From the NCBI GenBank assembly GCA_034401795.1, contig CM067367.1, positions 56,548,206-56,612,205 of the forward strand: a DNA stretch of 64,000 nt, written 5' to 3'. A model generated the notes under the pieces. That model did not search any database. It had not been told where the DNA came from and worked only from the letters and a program-made list of their open reading frames with translations. A program made the position numbers and the translations under genes. The DNA comes from Chaetoderma sp. LZ-2023a (Eukaryota; Mollusca; Caudofoveata; Chaetodermatida; Chaetodermatidae). Positions within the stretch are counted from its first letter, which is position 1, and each line of letters opens with the position of its first letter. Below, piece by piece: positions 11,236-22,027 of the stretch.

Positions 11236-12083
11236 ATGGCCAAAATCCAAGATGGCCGACAGGCACATAGTGACTTCATTTGAGCAAACCTGTATCTCTA
11301 TGCCCTAAGGATGCTTTCTGCCAATTATACTTGAAATCAGACCAGTGGTTCCTAAGACATTTTAAATTTTCGATTACTTTAGTACATGAGAGTTTCTGTT
11401 TGAAAAATTATCCATGATGGCCACTAAACTTTATCAGAAAATTGAGGAAAATAGCAAATTTGAAATTAGAATAATCAAAAACCTATATAAAACCAATTTT
11501 GGCTTCAACAACTGTCAAAATAAATCCAATATGGCCCCCAAACACGCTACATTTTGATTGGCCGATAGCGGCCATGTTTTAGATGTATCAATTTCCCTTG
11601 AACAAACTTTTATCGGCCTTAGTCCCTAATAATATTTCCCAAACTTTGGCCCAACCCGTCCAGCGGTTCTGGAGTTGTTTTCGCGAAAAAAAGGTCATCC
11701 AAGAAGGACGCCAAACCATTTGGCCAATCAAGAACAAACTTGGTTCAGTTCTTACCCTAACTGATATTTCATGAGGTTGAAATCAACTCCCCAAACGGTT
11801 TTAGATGTTTAAAGACATTTATAAAAACCGGCCAAAATCTAAGATGGCCACCGGACAAATGACAAATTGGCCGATTGACTTCGCTTGGATAAACTTGAAT
11901 CTCTATGCCCTAAGGATGCATCCTGCCAACTATAATTGAAATAGGCCCATTAGTTCTTGAGGTGTTTAAAGAAAAAGTTGACGGAGAGATGTACGGGTGG
12001 ATGGATGGACAGACGGACAGACAGAGCATGGACGGTTGCCACGGCATAAGCTCACTTGGCCTTTCAGGCCAGGTGAGGTAATC
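11236..12083 (+). repeat. R2 element
   Basis: Contains CTCTATGCCCTAAGGATGC twice, CTTGAACAAACTTTTATCGG, and a 3' end CTCACTTGGCCTTTCAGGCC followed by AGGTGAGG. A run of GGACAGACGGACAGACAGA precedes the end. It abuts the R1 element directly. No protein is predicted; the open stretch at 11583-11774 is repeat text. Confidence 0.8.
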
Positions 12084-12104
12084 ATAATGACGTAGCTCCG
12101 TCAT

Positions 12105-12412
12105 GAAAATCGAAGTATGTCAGAAAATTGCACAAATTGCATGTCTTTGATGAATTTACAATTTCATAAATATTCTGTTGAATATTTCGAAACTAATTTC
12201 ACTGGGAGCTATTGCTGCCATAGGAAGCAACAACTTTAAGTCAAATTAGTTTGAAAATAATCAACACATTACGCACATAGCTACATTGAAATGTAGGTTT
12301 GGGGAATTCAGGTTTCAAAATTTCAAATCGATTCCAACACATGCAAAAGTGGGTGGAGCGTAGCTAGAAATGGGCAGGGCATAGCTAGGAATGGATTCCT
12401 CTATAATAATCT
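12105..12412. mobile_element. MITE-A copy
   Basis: TTCTGTTGAATATTTCGAAA, ACTGGGAGCTATTGCTGCC, GTGGGTGGAGCGTAGCTAG and the terminal AATGGATTCCTC are present. The palindrome is imperfect. Confidence 0.75.
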
Positions 12413-12683
12413 TCAAACATGCTAAAGGATTTCAAGTGGCGTTTATAAGCGTTAATAATTAACTACCTGACTGCTGCAAGACACCAACCAATAATTTCAA
12501 TGGGCAATAACATTAAACCTGATGAATGTTTTGAAAACAATTTGATGGAAAGTTGTTGATGCCTTAGCAACCAATAACTTTCAGTCAAATTGTATTCAAA
12601 GTATTCAGCATACCCAGAGCTAAAGTCCATGGAAAAAGTAGTCTGTAGAAATTCAGCAGGCATACAGTTCATGAATAGCTCAC
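12413..12683. other. intron 6 proximal region with MITE-A-like hairpin
   Basis: A diverged MITE-A-like core lies at about 12520-12615 (TGTTTTGAAAACAATTTGAT ... CAAATTGTATTCAAAGTATT). Nothing else recognised. Confidence 0.5.
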
Positions 12684-12925
12684 TCAAACTGGGCGTTTAT
12701 GCCTTCGTCATTATCCTTAGCACTAAAGTTTTGTAGAATTGTTCCGACTTGATTGTTTTCAGGAACAGTTATTAATTTATTAGATGGGTCAATGCTCGGC
12801 GCTTCATCATTAGAGTCTAGTACACGGATGACCACTCTCTTTGTAGCTGTATGACTAGGCTCTGGGTCTTCCACAGTCACTGTAAAGTCGAACAAACGTT
12901 GCGTCCGTTCCTCATAGTCAGGTGG
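12684..12925 (-). CDS. cadherin gene, exon 6 (EC linker and next repeat)
   Basis: 242 bp exon. The acceptor is CTTTTTCAG before 12925 and the donor TTTGA|GTGAGC after 12684. It begins in phase 0, matching exon 5, and ends with two bases (GA) completed by exon 7. The translation has YEERTQRLFDFTVTVEDPEP, the interdomain calcium motif as VLDSNDEAP, then ITVPENNQVGT and SAKDNDEGINAQFE. The latter gives the PE and (A)xDxDxGxN motifs of the following repeat. These bind calcium between cadherin repeats in the family. Confidence 0.92.
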
Positions 12926-13181
12926 CTGAAAAAGACGCACAACAAAATATTTATACAAGAATTCCACGAAATTAAATGTCTCGCATGTCCTCATTGCCCA
13001 ATCCTAAGAGTTCAGCAACCTTCAAATGACATTTGACCGTGTGATCTCAATCTCATCAGGCCGGTACCTAACAACATAGATATCCATGCATCCAAGTTTA
13101 ATTCCTATATGGTAAACCATTCCTGAAACATAAGCTGATAAGTTTTGCGAAACAGAAAAAATTAACATTGAAATAAATAGC

Positions 13182-14525
13182 CCAAGGGCCATAGTGCTAA
13201 TCTAGCCGATGAGGAACTCTAAACATGTTTATATTAATTAATGCACAACAAGCATCATTGGTTCATCAGGCAAGCATGAACCTTTGCCATAGACCACTGG
13301 TCCTTATCATTATTTACAAATGCGACAATCATCCTTACCACTAATACAACAAGAGCTCCACAAACAGTGCATAATACCATGACATGATGACAAATCAATG
13401 AATGAGAGCTATCAGACGCAGACTAGACACATCATCCTATGAAGTTTCAACGCGATCTGCTAAACAGTCATTGAGTTATCATCAGGAAATCACTTTTCAA
13501 GACAGCCACTGGTGGCTGGCAGACACATTGGATTTCAGATCATCTACAATTTCAAGAAGTTTTTCCTCCAGTCATCATATGAAATTTCGAAGCGATCCGC
13601 TAAACAGAAATGAATATATCAATTTTCAAAATTGCTGCCAGTCGCTGATGGACATCTCAGATTTAGGACCATCATCGATTTTGATAGGTTACTTCTCCAA
13701 AGCTAGTCCAACCACCCTATGAAATTTCAAAGCAATCCGATAAATGGTAATGGAGTTATCGTCTGGAAACCCTTTTTCTAGGTGGTTACCCTTGGCTCGG
13801 TACACTCAAGTCAAGAATGGACCTGAGGAAGCTAAGGATTTTGGCTGAGGAAGCTAAGGATTTTGGCTAAGGACAAGACACAGTGGGCAAAAGCGAAGAA
13901 GGACTGATTGCAGCTGTAGGATGTTTCTACTAGTACAGCCGCAGAATACAGTAATCATACAGACATTACCCTTGGCTGGCAGACATCTTGGATTCTGGAT
14001 TATCGTTGATTTCCATGAGTTTCTTCTACAGACCTAGTCCAACCACCATATATACCAGTGGCTGGCTGCCATTTTGGATTTAGGATTATTGTCAATTTTG
14101 AAAGGTTTCAAAGTTTGACATGTAGATACAACCTACTTAGGATGTCCAATTTCACAACTTCCTCTGAGTAATCTGATAATCAGCACAGTGATAGTTCCAC
14201 AAGAGCAGTAACCTATTCTGAATAATAGGACACACTTACGCATGTTAATGCGGTTCTCCTACAAAAGAGGCTATGATCTGTTACAAGCTACAGGATCCAA
14301 TAAATGGTAACAGTTATCATCCGGAAACAACTCTCCCAACAGCCTGCACATCCTCCCAGATGGCGCCATCCCATAATACCATGCCAAAATATTGGTGTCC
14401 TCGACACTATTGGCCAATCTCTGACATTATTGACCCAGTAGATGACATCTACCAACTGAACAATAGGAACACTAAAAAATTGGCTGAGGAAATGCAAGAA
14501 TATTGGTGTCATTGACATTAATGAA
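13182..14525 (+). repeat. R3 element, split by a LINE-A tail
   Basis: The 5' signature GCCCAAGGGCCATAGTGCT is followed by GATGAGGAACTCTAAACATG and monomers with ATCCTATGAAGTTTCAACGC / CACCCTATGAAATTTCAAAG and ..GGCTGGC.GACA..TTGGATT. Repeats of about 140 bp are visible at 13420-13780 and 13970-14110. 14110-14525 is diverged. Open stretches such as 13402-13722 are repeat text. Confidence 0.7.
13798..13965 (+). mobile_element. LINE-A 3' fragment with 12 bp target duplication
   Basis: 168 bp of LINE-A tail (GTCAAGAATGGACCTGAGGA ... CAGTAATCATACAGACA), flanked by TTACCCTTGGCT at 13786-13797 and 13966-13977. This is a severely 5'-truncated insertion into R3. A GGCTGAGGAAGCTAAGGATT segment is internally duplicated. 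Confidence 0.85.
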
Positions 14526-14529
14526 AAAG

Positions 14530-14656
14530 CGGCCCAAAGGGCCTGTGGCGCTCACATGGGCCATTAGCATTTGAACCATTTACATTTAAAGGCATGATGG
14601 ATAATTTTTGGAAAATCCAAGTTGGCCACCAAAAGAATTGACAAATCAAAATTATA

Positions 14657-14718
<62 letters not shown>

Positions 14719-15878
14719 CTGAAGCCTACCCACCTAGGGTCCTTCCAGCTGAGATTGATTGAAATCTGCCAAGTGGTTAATGAGGTGTAGGCCTTTAATT
14801 GATTTACCAAAAACCTTTGCAAAATCCAAGCTGGCCACCCAAAAACTGACCAATCAACATTCTGCATAGTAGATCTGAAGCTGCCACCATAGGGTCCTTC
14901 CATCCAAGTCTAATTCAAATCGTCCAAGCAGTTAATGAGTAGTAGTATTTTAAGCGATATCCGGTAAATTCTAATAAAATTCAAGATTTTCACAAGAAAA
15001 TTTAACAATCAAAAATCTGCATACAAGTTCTGAAACATACACCCATAGGGTCCTTTCAGCCATACTAGGTTGAAATCCACCAAGCGGTTAATGAGGAGTC
15101 ACGTTTTGACATTTTCCGGTAATTTTTTTTACAAAATCTAAGATTTTCATTCAAGAAATTGATCAATCAAAATTCTGAATAGACGTTCTAGAGCCTACCA
15201 CCATAGAATCCATCTAGTCAAATTTGGTTGAAATATGTCAGGAAGTTAAGGAGTAGCATTTTGACCATTTTCACCCAAAAAATTTATCAATCAAAATTCT
15301 GAAGACATTCTAGAGCGTACCACCATAGAATCCAAATTTGGTTGAAATATGTCATGCAGCTATGGAGGAGTAGCATTTTGACCAATTCCAGTAAATTATT
15401 CATAAAATCTAAGATTTTCACCAAAAGAATTGATCAATCAAAATTCTGTATAGAAGTTCTAGAATCTATGACCGTAGAATCCATCTAGTCAAATTTGGTT
15501 GAAATATGTCAAAAAAGCTGAGGCGTAACATTTTGACCATTTCCGGTAGATTTTTCATAAAATCTAAGATTTTCACCGCAAAAAATTGATCAATAAGAAT
15601 TCTGAATAGAAGATCTAGAACCAATTCATCTAGCCAAATTTGGTTGGAATTTGTCAAGCGGCTATGGAGGAGTAGCATTTTGACCATTTCCAGTAAACTT
15701 TTCACCCAAAAAAAATTGACCAATCAGAATTCAGAAGTCTGGAGGGTACCAGCATAGGATCCTCCCAGCCAAATTTGGTTGAAATCGGTCAAATCATTAA
15801 GAAGAAGCGATTTGATGGACAGATGAGAGACCGACGCCGGATGGCCGCTCACTTGGCCTTTTAGGCCAGGTGAGCAAA
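14530..15878 (+). repeat. R1 element
   Basis: The 5' signature GCGGCCCAAAGGGCCTGT leads into GCTCACATGGGCCATTAGC, CATTTGAACCATTTACATTT and about seven monomers (each with AATCAAAATTCTG and AAATTTGGTTGAAAT). The 3' end is CTCACTTGGCCTTTTAGGCC followed by AGGTGAGC. A TA microsatellite has expanded in the first monomer. Confidence 0.85.
14660..14715. repeat. (TA)n microsatellite
   Basis: About 28 TA units between ATTATATC and GTTCTGAAGCC, where other monomers read ATTCTGTATAGAAGTTCTG. Open frames across it on both strands are artefacts. Confidence 0.95.
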
Positions 15879-15884
15879 AAATGG

Positions 15885-16470
15885 GAAAGGTACTATTGAT
15901 TAATGGGGAAGCCATAACTATTGATCAATAGCTCAATTGTCACAACACTGACATTTACCAAAGGGGCAATTGGGAGGTCACAGTAACAAATTTGGATGGG
16001 GAAATGCAAGAATATTGGCATAATTTACCAACAGGAAGAGTACCATTAATCAATGGGGCAGTCATCCCTGACACTATTGTCAAATTATTAAAGTGTACTA
16101 AAGGAACATTTCTGACAAATCTTGTTTTAGTCCATTAACAATTTAAAAAACTTGACACAGATTATTTTCCCCATAGGGTTCAATATGTAAAATGATTTAA
16201 AGAGCCAACGTTATGACCCTTATTTTAAGGCGTGGCTTCTTCATATTCATAGGGAAAATAGATATTGCCTGAAGGAACACATCTGCTAAATTTGTTTTTA
16301 ATCCATCGATATTTGACAAAACAAATGTATTTTAACCAAAGGGTACATTAGTTTAAAGTCTTATGGAATTAGAATTATGGCCCGTGTTTAAAGGTGCACC
16401 CTCTTTATATTCAGTCCAAATAGATATTTGACTGAAGAAACGTCTGCTAAATTAGATAGGATTTTTTTAC
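15885..16470 (+). repeat. R4 tandem repeat block
   Basis: Shares ACCAACAGGAAGAGTACCAT, GGAACATTTCTGACAAATCT and ATTTGACAAAACAAATGTAT with 42925-43892. Monomers are of about 165-170 bp, with roughly two and a half units here. It sits between an R1 end and R2 text. Confidence 0.75.
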
Positions 16471-17390
16471 GGATCAACTTCCCCTGAACAAACTTTAATG
16501 GCCCTTAGTCCCTAATCAAATCTCCCAAATTTTGGCCCGATCCCTTCAGCGGTTCTGTAGACGTTGTTTTCGGGAAACCTAGGTCATCCAAGATGGCCAC
16601 CAACCCATTTGGTCAATCAAGTCTTCTTGAACAAACTTGGCTTACCTCTTTCCCTAGATGATGTTTCATGAGTTTGAATCGATTCCCCAAGCAGTTTTTA
16701 TAGACATTTCCTAAAATAGGCCGAAATCCAAGATGGCCACCGGGCAAGTTGACCAATCAGCTTCATTTGAACAAACTTGGATTCCTATGTCCTAAGGATG
16801 CTTCCCGCCCAATATACTTGAAATCGGCCAAGTGGTTCTTGAGAAGTCATTTAAAGGAAAAGTTGACGGATGGACGGATGACTGACGGCTGGACGATCGC
16901 CACAGCATAAGCTCACTAGGCCTTTCTGGTCAGGTGAGCTAAAAATCCAATTTCCCTTGAACACACTTTTAATGGCCCTTAATCCTTAAGCATATCTGCC
17001 CCATTTTGGCCTGATCTTTTTAGAGGTCTTGGAGAAGTAATTTTCACGAAATGTAGGTTATCCAAGATGGCCGCTCAACAGTTCAGCCAATCAAATTCCC
17101 TTGTACAAACTTGGTTCAGCTCTTACTCTAGATGATAGTTCATTTGTTTTGAATCGATCCCACAAGGGGTTTCTGAGATTTTTAAGGACGTTTCTAAAAA
17201 TAGGTTAAATTCCAAGATGGCCACCGGCCAAATTGGTGGACCCGGCTTTGTTTGAACAAAATTGTATCTCCATGGCCTCAGTCTGCTTCCTGGCAAATAA
17301 TTCATATTGAGCAAGTGGTTCTTGAGAAGTCGTTTAAAGAAAAAGTTGACGGACAAATGACAGACGGAGTCACCATGGCATAATACTGTG
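16471..17390 (+). repeat. R2 elements, two consecutive
   Basis: TCATCCAAGATGGCCACCAA, CTTGAACAAACTTGG and CCTAAGGATGC recur. One 3' end (CTCACTAGGCCTTTCTGGTC then AGGTGAGC) is at 16910-16943. A second copy follows and decays near CACCATGGCATAA at about 17371. 17391-17510 is unassigned. Confidence 0.75.
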
Positions 17391-17510
17391 ATTGAAAAAT
17401 ATTTTAACAGCAAAATTGTGTACAAACCAAGCGGTACATTTTGCATATTAATTTTGTAATGTCCAACCGACCAACATAAAATGATCCAAAACTGAATCAA
17501 GATATACGAC

Positions 17511-18830
17511 AACAAGAGGCCCAAGGGCCTGTGGTGCTTACCTGGACCATTAGCATTTGAACCATTTGCATTTAAATAGGTATGATGGATAATTCCCGGA
17601 AAATCCACAATGGACACCCAAAAATTTGACCAATCAAAATTCTGAATAGATGTTCTAGAGTCTAAAAAGATAGTCATTCTAGCCAAATTTGATTGAAATA
17701 TGTCAAGCAACAAAGACAAGCAGTATTTTGAAAATTTCAGGTAAATCTTTCATAAAATCTAAGATTTTCACCCAAAAAATTGATTGATAATCAAAATTCT
17801 GAATAGAAGTTCTAAAGCCTACCATTGAATCCATCTAATGAAATTTGGTTGACATATGTCAAACAGCTAAGGAGAAACAATTTGACAATTTTCACCCAAA
17901 ATCTTTATGAATCAAAATTCCAAATGGAAGTTCTAGAGCCTATGGCACTAGTATCCTTTCAGTCAAATTTGGTTGAAATCTGTCAAAATGGTAAAGAATG
18001 CAACCATGAAGCTCGACTTTACGCCTTTGCAATGAACTATGAAGATTGACTTCAAAGATGAAATAAATATAGAAAGAAGGCTTATCAATAGCCTTATCAG
18101 CAAGACGCCCAAGGACCTGTAACGCTCACCTGAACCAGTAGCATTTGAATCATTTGCATTTAAATACAGCGAGACATGATGGACCATTTTCGAAAACTTC
18201 AAGATGGCCACCAAAGAAATTGACCAATTAAAATTTGTGTATGTTATGTTGAAGCCAACTGCCACAGGATCATTCCACAAAAGGTTTCATTGAAATCGGG
18301 CCACTAATTAATGAGTAGCATTTTAAATCATAAAATGGTTCTGGAAAATTATTTTTAAAAATCAAAATGGCCACCAAAAAAATAAACCAACCAAAATTTG
18401 GAAAGGAAGTTCTAGAGCCTACCACTATAGAATGTTTCCAGCCAAATTTTCATAAAATGCACCATGCAGTTTTGGAGGAAATGCATTCTGACAATTCCCA
18501 GTAAATTTTTCATAAGATTTATGATTTTCACCAAACAAATGGACCCAGCAAAATTCTGAATAGATGTTCTGGGGTCTACTGAGATAGGGTCTGTCCAGTC
18601 AGCTAAGGTTGAAATCTGTCAAATGGTTAATGATGAGTAGCGTTTTGACAATTTCCTCTAAATTCTTCATAAAATCTCAGATTTTCACAAAATAAATCGA
18701 CCAATTAAAATTCTATATACACGTTCTGAGGCCTACCCACATATTGCCCTTCCAGCCAAATTACGTTGAAATCAGCCAATCGGTTAATGAGTAGTAGTGT
18801 TTTTAAACAAAAGTTGACGGATGGACGACG
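17511..18830 (+). repeat. R1 elements, two consecutive
   Basis: 5' signatures occur at 17513 (AACAAGAGGCCCAAGGGCCT) and 18102 (GCAAGACGCCCAAGGACCTG). Each is followed by CATTTGCATTTAAATA and ATGATGGA. Monomers of roughly 155 bp follow. The right end runs into the R5 block. Confidence 0.8.
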
Positions 18831-19370
18831 GATGCCATGCATCACAGTGACCTTGACCTTTAACCTTTTGACCATAACATCATTGTGTGAAGCTGTGTCA
18901 TTATAAGGAGGCATATGTCTAAGTTTTAGTACCAAACATGAGATATAAACAGAAAAGTTGAGCTAAATGGAAAATGTTAAAGTTGAAAAAAACGGGTTTT
19001 ACCAAGGTCACAGTGACCTTAACCATTGACCCCAAGGTCATTGTGTGATGCCGTGTCATTCTAAGGAGGCATGTGTCCAAGCTTGGATCCAGTATGATTA
19101 ACCAAACATGAGATGTTAACAGAAAAGTTGAGCAAAACGGAAAATGTTTTTTACCACGTTCACAGCTACCTTGACCTTTGACCTTTTGAGCCCACACATC
19201 ATTATGTGATGTCATGTCATTATAAGGAAGTATGTGCCCTAGTTTGGGTCCAGTATGATTAACCAAGCATGAGATATAAACAGAAAAGTTGAGCACAAAT
19301 TGGATGACGACACCGTCGCCGCCGGACGACGTGCAGGGTATCACAATAGCTTGTTTTACTTCGTAGATAG
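18831..19370 (+). repeat. R5 tandem repeat, about 160 bp units
   Basis: Three units align at ATTGTGTGAAGCTGTGTC (18881), ATTGTGTGATGCCGTGTC (19040) and ATTATGTGATGTCATGTC (19200), a spacing near 160 bp. Each has CAGTGACCTTGACC-like text and CATGAGATATAAACAGAAAA. It ends GTCGCCGCCGGACGACGTGC ... TCACAATAGC, matching 5455-5510 in reverse. Confidence 0.85.
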
Positions 19371-19924
19371 ACAGATCACTTCTTATGTTGGCGAGTCGCT
19401 GGTTCTTTTATGATTGGAGGTGCAGTGTTCTCACAAGATCTCATATGCGAATGGGAGTTTGAGATGGGGACGGGTAGATCACATCGATCTAACCCCTCAT
19501 GTCTAAAGCGATTCCTATCAACGTTCAATAAGTTATCACACAGGTACCCATTACACCATTATGCAATGATAAAATATAGCAATTTCTGAGTTCCGACTCC
19601 AGGATATTTATATCCGAGTACTCGCTCTAAATAAAGTTCTTTCATGATTGGACGCACATATTCATGTTCTCATTGATACTTCTTAACTTGATTTAACCAT
19701 GGCCGACTGCTAATATCACATGATTTATACTTTTCGCGACAAAATTTATGTCAATTTTATGATTAATTTGGTGATCTTTATTAAAGGATACGCAGTAATT
19801 TCACTTCTGCCATGTTTTCGAGGTACACAGGAAACAGTCGTAAGGCGGCATGAATTTGTACTGGGAAATTGAGTTCAATTTTCGTGGTATCAGTTTTAAC
19901 CGTTTGCGGTAATGGATTTCAATA
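19371..19924. other. intron 5/6 sequence, nothing recognised
   Basis: No gene, repeat end or inverted structure that I could support. Confidence 0.4.
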
Positions 19925-21159
19925 TTTTATTAACAAGAGGCCCAAGGGGCCTGTATCGCTCACCTGGACAATAGGCATTTCAACTAGAATGCTCTTTATC
20001 AACAACATAGCCAGGAAACCATTTATCCGACAGTTTCGAAAATTGCAAATTTGAGATGAGAATACCCAAAAACACATAAAAACAATTTCGGCCTCAAAAT
20101 CCATCAAATAAAAAAATCCAATATGGCCACCAAACATGCTATATTTTGATTGGCCCACGGCGGCCATGTTTTTTGACGGATCAACTTCTCTTGAACAAAC
20201 TTTAATGGCCCTTAGGCCCTAATCATATGTGCCAAATTTCGGCACGATCCCTTCAGCGCTTCTGGAGATTAAGTCATTTTCACTACAACTAGGTCAACCA
20301 AGATGGCCGCTGAACCATTTGACCAATCAAGTTCCCTTGCCATAAATCATATTTCATGAGGTTTGCATCAAGCCCCCAAGCCGTTTCGGAGAAGATTTTT
20401 AGACGTTTCCTAAAATCGGCCTAAATCCAAGCTGGCCGCCGGACAAATTGGCCGATCGGGTTCATTTGAACAAACTTAGATCTCTATGCCCTATGAATGC
20501 TTCCTCCCAAATATAATTGAAATCCGCCCAATGGTTCTTGAGAAGAAGTCGTTTAAAGAATTCCCCATTGCTTTACTATGGGCCCATTGCTTTACTATGG
20601 GAGCCTTTGGCGGGAAAACAAACCAAGATGGCAGCCAAAGCGTTTATCCGACAGTCTCGGAAGTGGCATATTTGAACTCCCCACACTGACAAGCATATAT
20701 AAAGCAATTTTCGCCATCAAAATACATCAAATACAAAAAAGCCAATATGACCTAGAAACGCTGAATTTTGATTGGTTGATGATGGTGGCCATGTTTTTTA
20801 ATGAACAAACTTCCCTTGAACAAACTTGAAAGGCGCTTGGTTCCTAAGCATATTTACCAAATTTCAGCTCTATCCCTTCAGCGGTTCGGGAGAAGTCGTT
20901 TTTGCAAAAACTAGGTCATCCAAGATGGCTGCCAAGCATATCGGCCAATCAGGTTGGCTTGAACAAACTTGGGTCTACCGCTACCACAGATGATGTGTTA
21001 TGAGGTTTGAATCAATTCCTCCAGCGGTTTCGGAGATTTTTTAGTGTTTCGAAAAATCAGCCATTTTGGCCGACGACCATCTTGGATTTTGACCGATCCG
21101 CTTCATTTGAACAAACTTAGATCTCTATGCCCTATGAATGCTTCACCAAAATATAACTG

Positions 21160-21190
<31 letters not shown>

Positions 21191-21868
21191 ATTTAGAGAA
21201 TTCCCCATTGCTTTACTATGGGCCCATTGCTTTACTATGGGAGCCTATGGCGGGAAAACAAACCAAGATGGCAGCCAAACCGTTTATCCGATAGTCTCGA
21301 AAGTGGCATATTTAACTCGCCACACTGATAAGAATATATATAAAGCAATTTTCGCCATCAAAATATATCAAATACAAAAAAGCCATTATGACCAACAAAC
21401 GCTAAATTTTGATTGGTTGATGGCGGCCATGTTTTTTAACGTAGAAACTTCCCTTGAACAAACTTGGATGGGCCTTGGTCCCTAAGCATATTTACCAAAT
21501 TTCAGACCTATCCCTTCAGCAAGATGGCCACAAGGCAAATAAGCCAATCAGGTTGCCTTGAACAAACTTGGGTCTACCATTGCAATAGATGATGTGTCAT
21601 GAGTTTTGAATCAATTCCTCTAACAGTTTCGGAGATTTCTTAGTGTTTCTAAAAACCGGCTATTTTGGCCGGTGGCCATCTTGGATTTTGGGCGATCGGC
21701 TTCATTTGAAAAAACTTGAATCTCTATGCCCTAGGTATGCTTCCTGCCAAATATAATTGAAATCGGCCCAGCGGTTCTTGAGAAGTCGTTTTAAAGGAAA
21801 AGCTGACGGACGGACGGTTGCCATTCCATAAGCTCACTTGGCCTTTCAGGCCAGGTGAGCTAAAAACT
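19925..21868 (+). repeat. R2 element with 643 bp direct duplication
   Basis: Starts ATTAACAAGAGGCCCAAGG and ends CTCACTTGGCCTTTCAGGCC then AGGTGAGCTAAAAA (21836-21868). Between about 20466 and 21530 a long unit is repeated with a shift of about 643 bp (CCATTGCTTTACTATGGG twice in each copy, GGCGGGAAAACAAACCAAGA, CATCAAATACAAAAAAGCCA). The open stretches at 20486-20689 and 21138-21485 are the two copies of this unit and are not genes. Confidence 0.85.
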
Positions 21869-22027
21869 ACCTAATATCACCCCACCTCCTTTCTCAGAGA
21901 TGTTTATTTGGATATTCAACACCTCTTGTGCTAATAGAAGCCTAGGTTTCAAACAGGAGGAATACGGTATGTATGTATGATTACTGTATTCAGCCGCTGT
22001 AGTAATAGAAACATCCTACAGCTGCAA

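Noticed and set aside
10148-11279. Minus-strand open frames over the R1 array
   Set aside because: Repeat text with similar peptides from successive monomers; no domain.
14518-14903. Open frames with long Ile-Tyr alternation on both strands
   Set aside because: They cross the (TA)n tract and only reflect it.
20486-21485. Two similar open frames that could look like a duplicated gene
   Set aside because: They lie within the R2 repeat and its 643 bp duplication; no coding signature, and other R2 copies are not open.
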